64,000 nucleotides of DNA, taken from positions 70,228,992-70,292,991 of the forward strand of contig CM042687.1 in NCBI GenBank assembly GCA_023614405.1, read 5' to 3'. Shown here piece after piece: positions 25,016 to 34,673 of this stretch; within the stretch, counting starts at the first letter, position 1, and every line of letters starts with the position of its first letter. Both the position numbers and the translations under genes were made by a program. Origin of the DNA: Avena insularis. Lineage: Eukaryota > Streptophyta > Magnoliopsida > Poales > Poaceae. Under the pieces are notes generated by a model, which ran no database searches, was not told where the DNA came from, and was given only the letters and a program-made list of their open reading frames with translations.

Positions 25016-28000
25016 ATGAACGGTCAGGAATGGATGTATGGTGACCGGCGCGTAGCTGGGTATATCAAAGGCGTGGATAAATTTATCGATGTGGCTACGG
25101 CAAATAAAGAGAATGGATTTATACGTTGTCCATGTGTTCAATGTCGGAACAAAAGGAGTACTCTTCCTCGAAAATTATTCGCGGCCACCTGATTATGAAA
25201 GGTTTCATGCCCAACTATAATTGCTGGACCAAGCACGGGGAAAGAGGGGTTATGATGGAAGATGGTGAATAAGAAGATGATGATAACAACTATCATCATA
25301 TGTTTCCTGAATACAGTGATACTGCAATGGAATACAATGGAGAGGAAAGAGGTGAAGAAAGGGCATCAGATGAGCCGGCTGATGAACTTGGTAGGGTCAT
25401 TTCTGATGCAAAGCGAGACTGTGAAACAGAAAATGAGAAGTTGAAGTTAGAGGGCATGTTAGAAGATCACAAGAAATTGTTGTACCCAAATTGTGAAGAT
25501 GGCAGCACAAAGCTCGGTACCACACTGGAATTGTTGCGATGGAAGGCAGAGTGTGGTCTAACTGACTCCTCATTTGAAAAGATGCTGAAAATAATAAAGC
25601 CGAAGTTTCCAAAACATAACGAACTTCCCGAGAGTACCTACGAAGCAAAGAAGACTCTCTGTCCTCTAGGATTAGATGTGCAAAAGATACATGCATGCAT
25701 TAATGACTGCATCCTCTACCATGGTAAGGAGTATGAGAATTTAGATAAATGCCCGGTATGCAGCGCTATGGTATAAGATCAGACAAGATGACCCTGGTGA
25801 TGTTGAGGTAGAGCCCCTCGGAAGAGGGTTCTGCTAAGGTTTTGTGGTATGCTCCTATAATACCAAGGTTGAAACGCATGTTCAAACAAAGAGCATGCCA
25901 GTTGTTGCGATGGCACAAATAAGACCGTAAGAAAGATGGGAAGTTGAGACACCTGCGATGGGTCACAGTGGAGAAAAATCGAGAGAGACTTCCCACTTTG
26001 CGGTGACGCAAGGAACTTATGGTTTGGTCTAAATACGGATGGCATGAATCCTTTTGGGGAGCAGAGCTGCCACAAAGACTGGCCCGTGACTCTATGTATC
26101 TACAACCTGCCTCCTTGGTTGTGCATGAAGCGTAAGTTCATTATGATGCCAAGCTCATCCAAGGCCCAAGCAACCGGCAACGACATTGATGTGTACCTTA
26201 GGCCATTAGTTGAAGAACTTTACAGTTGTGGGGCAAACCAGGTGTACGTGCATGGGATGAGAATAAACAGAGCCATTTAATCTACGAGGGTTGTTATTCA
26301 GAACATCAATGATTGGCCTGCTCTTAGTAACCTTTCGTGATGCATAAACAAAGGATATAAGGCATGCACCCACTGTTTAGATAAGACCGAAGGTACATAT
26401 TTGCATAAATGCAAGAAGGTTGTGTACTGGCGAATCGGCGATTTCTTCCGACCAATCATCCGTAAGAAAGAAAGGCAAGCATTTCAAAGGTGAGGCAGAT
26501 CACCGGAAGAAGCCTGAACTCCCTCCGGTGATGATGTATTTGGTATGGTCAAGGACATAGAAGTAATCTTTGGAAAGGGTCCCGGGTCAATCAGTTCAAC
26601 GACGTCGCTGAGGACACGTACCCATGTGGAAGAAGAAATCTATATTTTGGGAGCTGCCATATTGGAAAGTCCTGTGTCCGCTCTTCAATCGACGTGATGC
26701 ACGTGACGAAGAATCTCTGCGTGAACTGCTAGGATTCCTAGGCGTGTATGGGAAGAAAAAGATACACCAAGCACGGAGGACCAACAAATTATGAAAGACC
26801 CAAAGAACATGCATACAGATAACAAGGCGGATAAAGGCGTCACTTAAGTCGCGCCAGCTATGCTCTTACCAAAGCAGAGAAGGAAATCTTTTTGAAGTCC
26901 TTTACAAGATCAAGGTGCCGTTGGGCTTCTCATCTAATATAAAGGGATAATAAATATGGCAGAAAAAGTTCCAAAACCTGAAGTCTCATGATCATCACGT
27001 GATTATGACGCAGTTGCTTCCGATTGCATTGAGGGGCTTCTACCGAAAATGTTCGAGTACCCATTGTGAAGTGTGCATTCCTCAATGCAATATCTCGAAG
27101 GTAATCAATCCAGATATTCTGCCAAGGTTACGGAAGGATGTGGTACAATGTCTTGTTAGTTTTGAATTGGTGTTCCCACCATCCTTCTTCAATATTATGA
27201 CGCATCTCTGGTTCATCTAGTGGAAGAGATTGCCATTCTCGGTCCGGTATTTCTGCACAATATGTTCCCCTTTGAGAGGTTCATGGGAGTCTTAAAGAAA
27301 TATGTTCATAACCGTGCTACACCAGAAGGAAGCATCTCCAAGGGATATGGAACAGAGGAGGTCATTGAGTTTTGTGTTGACTTTATTCCTGACCTTAAGC
27401 CGATTGGTGTTTCTGACTCGCGGCATGAGGGAAGACTAAGTGGAAAAGGCACGCTAGGAAAGAAAGCAATGATATGTAGGGACGGGGATTCTTTCACTAA
27501 AGCACACTACATGCTTCTACATAATTCCACCTTGGCAGCTCCGTATATCGAGGAACACAAGAATATTGTACGCTCCAAAAACCCGAGGAAGCCTGAATCA
27601 TGGATCACAGATGAACACATGAAGTCTTTCGGTGGTTGGATGCGGACACATCTCTTGAATGACACCACTGTTGGAGATCAGCTATACTTGTTGGCCGCGT
27701 CATCATCTTCTACTGTATGGAATTTCCAAGGGTACGAAATAAATGGGAATACATTCTACACGATCGCCCAAGATAAAAAGAGCACCAACCAAAATAGTGG
27801 TGTCCGCTTTGATGCAATAGACGAGAATGGACAAAAGGACACATATTATGGTTACATAGAGGAGATATGGGAACTAGACTATGGAGTCTCTTTTAAGGTC
27901 CCTTTGTTTCACTGCAAATGGGTCAACCTGAATGAGGAAGGGTAAAGATAGACCGGTTATGCGGAATGACAACAGTGGATCTCAACAATCTTGGTTATAG

Positions 28001-28287
28001 AGATGAACCATTCGTCCCTAGCCAATGATGTGTCTCAGTTTTCTATGTGAAGGACATGTCCTCCAGATCAAAAAAGAAAAAATATGCAAACGAATACATC
28101 ATATGATGAGCCAAAGCGTCACATAGTTCTTTCAGGGAAAAGAAACATCGTGGGAATCGAGGACAAGACAGACATGTCAGAAGATTATAATAAGTTTGAT
28201 GAAATTCCGCCCTTCAAAGTGAAAACTGACCCAAGCATTCCGTTAAGTAAAGAATATGCTCCATGGTTACGTCTGAAGCGGTCATAA
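25016..28287 (+). pseudogene. CACTA-2 TNP2-type transposase, defective
   Basis: ATG 25016 directly follows a splice acceptor (TTATATGATGCAG). The order of recognisable parts is that of plant TNP2 proteins. First is an N-terminal transposase-associated domain (VAGYIKGVDKFIDVA, CPCVQC). Next is the Transposase_21 core with YENLDKCPVC, DGMNPFGE near 26039, WPVTLCIYNLPPWLC, and DVMH at 26691. Then come DUF4218 (GPVFLHNMFPFERFMGVLKK, 27238-27300) and DUF4216 (YYGYIEEIWELDYGVSFKVP near 27850), with a tail ending KEYAPWLRLKRS at 28287. Small insertions and deletions break it many times, notably near 25190, 25265, 25776, 25840-27200 and 27945, so no transposase can be made. It would cut at the CACTA termini. 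It is a sister copy of 56754-59274. Confidence 0.88.
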
Positions 28288-28468
28288 GGAATGACATATG
28301 CCAAGAAGTTCATGCTCATATTATGTAACTCTAGTTCATGTCTTTCGCGGTTTGTGGCTTGACCGAAGGATATCTTTCGCGGTTTGTGGCCTTTTGTCCT
28401 GGTTTTGTAGTCTCAGTTTTTAATATAAATAAATGTCTTGAGTGTTAGTCCCGTTTTGTGGCTGGACC

Positions 28469-29100
28469 GGGAGTGCCTCTATGACCAGTTTCTTGGAGAT
28501 GCCGGAGGACTGGGCTCCGTCGGCATCTCCCTGAAACTGGTCCAAGAGTGTTACCTGCTCTCGAAAACCATCTTGCAGCTTGTAACGTCACTAACTAGAT
28601 CAATACGCCTCGGAGCTAACTAATTTCACATATTAGGGAGTGCCTCTATGACCAGTTTCTTGGAGATGCCGCAGGACTGGGCTCCGTCGGCATCTCCCTG
28701 AAACTGGCCGCAGTGGTGTCCCTGCTCTCGAAAACCATCTTGCAGCTTGTAACTTCACTAAGTAGATCAATACGCCTCGGAGCTAACTAATTTCACATAT
28801 TAGGGAGTGCCTCTATGACCAGTTTCTCGGAGATGCCGGAGGACTGGGCTCCGTCGGCATCTCCAAAAGCCGCAGTGGTGTCCCTGCTCTCGAAAACCAT
28901 CTTGCAGATTGTAACTTCACTAACTAGATCAATACGCCTCGGAGCTAACTAATTTCACATATTAGGGAGTGCCTCTATGACCAGTTTCTCGGAGATGCCG
29001 GAGGACTGGGCTCCGTCGGCATCTCCCTGAAACTGGCCATAGTGGTGTCACTGCTCTCTAAAACCATCTTGGAGATGCCTCAAACTGGCTGGAGGACTGG
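28469..29100. repeat. Tandem array, ~167 bp unit x ~4, each with a long hairpin
   Basis: Units start with GGGAGTGCCTCTATGACC at 28469, 28636, 28803 and 28965 (167, 167, 162 bp, last unit decaying near 29,040-29,100). Within units 1, 2 and 4 the arms CCAGTTTCTTGGAGATGCCG and CGGCATCTCCCTGAAACTGG pair around an 18-base loop. In unit 3 the right arm is partly deleted. The array lies just after the TNP2 gene. It has no coding content. Confidence 0.85.
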
Positions 29101-29189
29101 ACTCACAAGGATGCATATTTATAGTACAAGCAGCTCGGCATAATGTCGACACTCACGACATAATGTCGACACTCACCCCTATTATTAGT

Positions 29190-29400
29190 GCTGACTCATC
29201 TTTAGTCCCGGTTGGTGTCTCCAACCGGGACTAAAGGTTCATCTTTAGTCCCGGTTGGTGACACCATCCGGGACAAGGTACAATCCGCACGACATAATGT
29301 CGACACTCACCCCTATTATTAGTGTTGCTGGCCCACTGCGCAATCCTTGATTGCGGTTGGTTTCTCCAACCGGGACTAAATATGAACCCTCTCTTTATAT
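29190..29400. repeat. Internal CCGGTTGG palindromes and GACATAATGTCGACACTCAC repeats
   Basis: GTCCCGGTTGGTGTCTCCAA followed by CCGGGACTAAA forms a near-perfect hairpin, and two more follow at 29,250 and 29,350. The motif ACATAATGTCGACACTCAC occurs three times (29,140-29,310). Similar CCCGGTTRGTGACTACATCC blocks recur at 30,242 and 30,345. These resemble element-end motifs placed internally. Confidence 0.7.
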
Positions 29401-29509
29401 AGGCATTTCCCTCTATTTATTAGGTAACACTCAAGACATTTATTAATATTAAAAAACGGGACAAACCGGGACAAGCTAACACTCAGGACTAAAGCCGCCC
29501 CCTTTAGTC

Positions 29510-30160
29510 ATAATCATGCCTAGTCCTATAGTACGCAGCTTCAGGGTCTTCATCGTCGTCGTCATCATCATCGTCATCGTCACATGCCACTCCGGGGATC
29601 CTCAGCCCATCCATGGCATATACCAGGGGCCATTCCAGCCTCGGATTCACGGCGGGTGGGAGAGGGGTCTCCTGGAAGACGATGCTTCGCCGAGACGCCG
29701 AGTGTGGGGCCTATGGCGGGTGGACTCGTGGCACCGAGGCGAGGATGGTCTCCCCGCGATGTAGCGCATCACTTTGATGATACGGTTCGCCCACCATGCA
29801 GACGGCGGCCGGCTTGTGGTTCACCGTGGCAGGCCATCACCCTCGTACTGGCGAGCTCCTTCCCGCCTATCGCGAAGAAGGCATTCCAGTGTGTCGAGTT
29901 GTCGGGATCCCACTAGGGATCCATCCGCTGCTCCGGCGTGAGCTCGTGGTAGAAGTGGTTTGTGATGGCCGCCTGGCGTGCGGAACCTTGAGGGACAGAG
30001 GGACAGAACCCTCCAACTCAAGATCCAACAAGGCGGCTGCAGCCGGCGGACAAGGGTAGTTGGAGGCACACAGCGCCTCAGTCTCCTCGAGGGTCAGAAT
30101 GGCCCAGTAGGCGTTGTCCATTGTTCTAAGAGAGGAAGGTGTGGATGTGTGGATAGCCAT
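29510..30160 (-). pseudogene. Minus-strand reading-frame remnant with poly-aspartate tail inside CACTA-2
   Basis: On the minus strand from ATG 30158-30160 the frame reads MDNAYWAILTLEETEALCAS, then Ala/Pro-rich sequence. After apparent frame shifts it reads LTPEQRMDP and WDPDNSTHWNAFFAI, and near the end (29,546-29,590) a run of about ten aspartates followed by EDPEAAYYRTR. I do not recognise the family with certainty. The style resembles low-copy plant proteins that turn up in grass transposons. It could be a captured host gene piece or a degenerate third CACTA gene. At least two frame breaks and a stop are present. The plus-strand frames here (29516-30241) are its shadows. Confidence 0.4.
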
Positions 30161-30387
30161 GACACGATCACCCTAAATATAGAGGGAAAGGGCGGGAAAA
30201 CTTGGCGTGAAGCTTTGGGAAATGGCGGGAAATATCTTTAGTCCCGGTTAGTGACTACATCCGGGACTAAAAGCTCTAGTAGAAAGGAAAGGGCGGGAAA
30301 ACTTGGCGGGAAGAGGTGGGAAATGGCGGAAAATATTTTTAGTCCCGGTTTGTGACTACATCCGGGACTAAATGTCTGCCGAACAAT

Positions 30388-32241
30388 GATCATGTTTCGA
30401 AAAAACCTTCACAAAATGACCTATCATGTTCGAGGTTTCATGGCTTTTTCGGTCCAAATGACCGATGTTATGTGCTGAATAACGGCATAGTTTGTGATGT
30501 TGTGCCCATATTATGCATGTGTGTGGACATTGGTATGGAGAACAATGTTGCAGGAGGAAGTTTTCCTTTTTGTCGCACGGAAAAGCCCTTTTCCATTTTT
30601 CGAGCGCAAAAAACGGGTCGTTTTGTGAAGTAACCACCAAAATGCCGTTTCACAATGCTACCGTTCCATTTTCCTAAAATACTAGACCGCCTTACATGGA
30701 CTATCTCCCAACCGGTACATCTGAAACCTTTTCGTCCATCCAGGGTAAAAAGGACAAATGTCTGCCGAATCGGCAGGAAGTGGATCCGGTTTGTACTACA
30801 AGTACATGATCTATCGCCCGTTATTTTTCGAAAAAATCATTTTTAGACTCGCAATATGTGGTTTCTTCAGAGATCCAATGCAAGTTCTAACGATGCTCGT
30901 CCCCTATCTTCATGCACATCGGTTCGACCATAGTTAGAAATTCAGATAATTCAAAACGGGCATAATAAATTTAAAAAAAATCCGAACAATGAAAATCCTT
31001 CGCCTGGTGTCATATTTTGTTACATAGTTGAAAGGAAAAATACCAGACTTGGTATATTGATCATGTTTCGAAAAAACCTTCACAAAATGACCTATCATGT
31101 TCGAGGTTTCATGGCTTTCGGTCCAAATGACCGATGTTGTATGCTGAATCACGGCATAGTTTGTGATGTTGTGCCCATATTATGCATGTGTGTGGACATT
31201 GGTACGGAGAACAATGTTGCAGGAGGAAGTTTTCCTTTTTGTCGCACAGAAAAGCCCTTTTCCATTTTCCGAGCGCAAAAAACGGGTCGTTTTGTGAAGT
31301 AACCACCAAAATTCCGTTTCACAATGCTACCGTCCCATTTTGATAAAATACTAGACCACCTTACATGGACTATCTCCCAACCGGTACATCTCAAACCTTT
31401 TCGTCCATCCCGGGTAAAAAGGACAAATGTCTGCCGAATCGGTAGGAAGTGGGTCCGGTTTGTACTACAGGTACATGATCTATCGCCCGTGATTTTTTGA
31501 AAAAATCATTTTTAGACTCGCAATATGTGATTTCTTCAGAGATCCAATGCAAGTTCTAACGATGCTCGTCCCCTATCTTCATGCACACCGGTTCGACCAT
31601 AGTTAGAAATTCAGATAATTCAAAACGGGCATAATAAATTCAAAAAAAATCCGAACAATGAAAATCCTTCGCGTGGTGTCATATTTTGTTACATAGTTGA
31701 AAGGAAAAATACCAGACTTGGTATATTGATCATGTTTCGAAAAAACCTTCACAAAATGACCTATCATGTTCGAGGTTTCATGGCTTTCGGTCCAAATGAC
31801 CGATGTTATGTGCTGAATCACGACATAGTTTGTGATATTGTGCCCATATTATGCATGTGTGTGGACATTGGTATGGAGAAAAATGTTGCAGGAGGAAGTT
31901 TTCCTTTTTGTCGCACGGAAAAGCCCTTTTCCATTTTCTGAGTGCAAAAAACGGGTAGTTTTGTAAAGTAACCACCAAAATGCCGTTTCACAATGCTACC
32001 GTCCCATTTTCCTAAAATACTAGACCACCTTACAGGGACTATCTCCCAACCGGTACATCTCAAACCTTTTCGTCCATCCCGGGTAAAAAGGACAAATGTC
32101 TGCCGAATCGGCAAGAAGTGGGTCCGGTTTGTGTCAGTACATGATCTATCGCCCGTGATTTTTTGAAAAAATCATTTTTAGACTCGCAATATGTGGTTTC
32201 TTCAGAGATCCAATGCAAGTTCTAACGATGCTCGTCCCATA
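30388..32241. repeat. Tandem repeat, ~669 bp unit x 2.8, in CACTA-2
   Basis: Units begin ATGTTTCGAAAAAACCTTCA near 30388, 31058 and 31727 and are nearly identical. The third is cut at about 32241 where AT-rich repeats begin. Each contains a 60-80-codon frame (FGPNDRC..LCMCVDIG) and an antisense frame. They repeat only because the unit does, and no domain is seen, so I do not call a gene. A diverged inverted copy lies at 55690-56375. Confidence 0.88.
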
Positions 32242-33085
32242 TCTTCATTTTAAAAGGTTACATTAATTATTTTTTAAAAATAGAAAATGGTTTTGGATTA
32301 TTTATTCAAATCCATACACTTCTTATGTTTAAAGTTTTTCTAAATTCCAAATTAATATTCAAAAATATAAGTTAATTCATTTTAAAAGGTTACATTAATT
32401 ATTTTTTAGAAATAGAAAATGGTTTTGGATTATTTATTCAAATCCATACACTTCTTATGTTTAAAGTTTTTCTAAATTCCAAATTAATATTCAAAAATAT
32501 AAGTTAATTCATTTTCAAAGGTTACATTAATTATTTTTTAGAAATAGAAAATGGTTTTGGATTATTTATTCAAATCCATACACTTCTTATGTTTAAAGTT
32601 TTTCTAAATTCCAAATTGATATTAAAAAAATATAAGTTAATTCATTTTTAATTGTAAATGGTTCATATTTTAAGTGGTTACATTAATTGTTTTTTAAAAC
32701 AGAAAATGGTTTTGAATTATCTATTCAAATCCAAACACTTTTTATGTTTAAACTTTTTCTAAGTTCCAAATTAATATTCAAAAATATAAGTTAATTCATT
32801 TTAAAAGGTTACATTAATTATTTTTTAGAAATAGAAAATGGTTTTGGATTATTTATTCAAATCCATACACTTCTTATGTTTAAAGTTTTTCTAAATTCCA
32901 AATTGATATTAAAAAAATATAAGTTAATTCATTTTTAATTGTAAATGGTTCATATTTTAAATGGTTACATTAATTATTTTTTAAAACAGAAAATGGTTTT
33001 GAATTATTTATTCAAATCCAAACACTTTTTATGTTTAAAGTTTTTCTAAATTCCAAATTAATTATCATTTAAAAAACAATACAAA
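32241..33085. repeat. AT-rich tandem repeat of CACTA-2, 132/156 bp units x 6
   Basis: GGTTACATTAATT starts at 32256, 32388, 32520, 32676, 32807 and 32963, giving spacings of 132, 132, 156, 131 and 156. Longer units contain an extra TTTTTAATTGTAAATGGTTC stretch. Same family as 1-290. Confidence 0.88.
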
Positions 33086-33154
33086 TTTAAACCCCAAAAT
33101 AAAAAATAAGACGGGAATAGAGAGAAAATACCTGAAATAATTTGAAATCAGGGG

Positions 33155-33320
33155 AATATGTCCCGGTTGGAGCCACCAACCGGGACTAAAGACCCCCTGC
33201 GCGCCAACCCTTGGTCTGCTGAAAATATTGGAGTATACGTCCTGGTTGGTGGCTCCAACCGGGACGTATGCCCCTTTAGTCCCGGTTGGAGCCACCAACC
33301 GGGACTAAAGGCCCTTCATT
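33155..33320. repeat. CCGGTTGG inverted-repeat cluster (internal) of CACTA-2
   Basis: Three palindromic blocks centred on CCCGGTTGGAGCCACCAACC lie within 165 bp, equivalent to 355-520 in CACTA-1. Confidence 0.75.
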
Positions 33321-33339
33321 TATAACTAACGCGTCTCCT

Positions 33340-34400
33340 TTCTTCTTCCCCATCTCACTTCTCTACTTCTCACCGACACAGACCTTGCCGCTTGGCCAAG
33401 CGGCTCGCCACCTGCTTCGTCCGCCACCGCTGCCTCCATCCACGCGCGCCCCTTCTACTTTTCCCCCTCGCGCGTGACCTCAATCGCCTGGATTGGAAGC
33501 TCCGTCCACACGTCGCCTCCGTCGATTCCGGCGTCTCCCGAGCTCACCCAGCCTCGCCACCACCTCCGTCGTGTTCCTGGTGAGCTGCTGATCCTCACGG
33601 TGTTCTTCTTTCTCTCCCTCTCCTCCTGTACTACTATCCTCGCGTGTGCCCGACGACGCCGCCGCTCGAGCTCGACGGAGGCGACGCTCCGGTGACCAAC
33701 AAGGAGCGGCGCCGCCACTCCCTTTCTCCCTGCATCGCGCTCTCTCTAACGCGCCCATCCGCGCGTCCAGGGGTGCCCGCTATCGCCGCCGCTGCCGCTG
33801 CCTGGGAGCTCACCGCCAGCGTGACGTCAGGCCGACGCCACTCAGCTCGTGGCAGCTGATGTGGCCTGGGGCCCATCAGTCAGCCTCAGTGGGTAGACTT
33901 CTCTGTGGTAGGAAAATGATCTGTACGCGTGGAGGCTGAGTTGGCACTGGGGCCCTTCTGTCAGTCTCACTGGCTAGGGGGCGCCCCGGTGTAAAAACTA
34001 TTTTCCTTTTTTTTAATTCCAGAAAATGATTTAATATTGTAAAATCAATAACTTATTGTTTATAAGTCAGAAAAATACAAATAATATATCAAATTGTTCA
34101 GAAAAATGAAACCTATCTATCTAAACTATAATCATGCATTGTTCAACAACTTAAATGACAAGTATAATTAGAAGAACAAATGCACCCCTCTCATATGTTC
34201 CGGAGTTTCCCCGAGTTAGGGTTTTCACCCCTCGGAACCCCGATTAAATCGTCGAGCATGTCTTAGGGTTACATTCAATGCAAATTAACTTGTCATATCA
34301 TCATACTTGCTTGAGCATTGCATCGATGCCATGTGTTGATTGTTTCCCTTTCTTTTCGGTGTTTCGATTATTAGGTTTATTATTAGTTAGGTATTATTAG
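33340..34400 (+). other. Gypsy-LTR-like segment inside CACTA-2
   Basis: Parallels the Gypsy-A LTR from ~10,540 to ~11,580 in order. Shared landmarks are GGTGAGCTGCTGATCCT, GTGTGCCCGACG with GCCGCCGCT, GGCGACGCTCCGGTGACCA, then the AT-rich TAAGTCAGAAAAATACAAAT, then CGAGTTAGGGT, CTCGGAACCCC and GCCATGTGTTGA. It ends before the leader and ATG 34674 of the Ulp1-type gene. It may have supplied promoter or leader sequence to that gene (inference). Confidence 0.68.
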
Positions 34401-34673
34401 GTTTATTAATTACTTTGGTATTATTGGTCTTCGGCCCCACTGGTCAGTCACTGTGGGTAGCCCTAGACCCGATTCACATTGTCAAGCAACTTATGTGCAT
34501 GTGGGTTCGACGATGTGCCTATCTACTACACGGTTTCCCTTTCTCTTCATTTTTATTATTGTGTATGTATATATTAGGGTTTCTCTGAATTAGGGTTTAT
34601 ATCTCTCAACACCATACTTAACTTTCTCCTTTAGCCGCTTTGACTTATTCGTTTTTCCACCTATGCAGAAAAT

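Noticed and set aside
28469..29100. Regular spaced repeats suggestive of a CRISPR array
   Set aside because: Whole units repeat with no unique spacers, the context is a plant CACTA transposon, and no cas genes exist here.
30352..32114. Repeated 60-98-codon frames that could be read as a tandem small-protein family
   Set aside because: They repeat only because the 669-bp DNA unit repeats. Frames exist on both strands and the inverted copy at 55690-56375 does not keep them.
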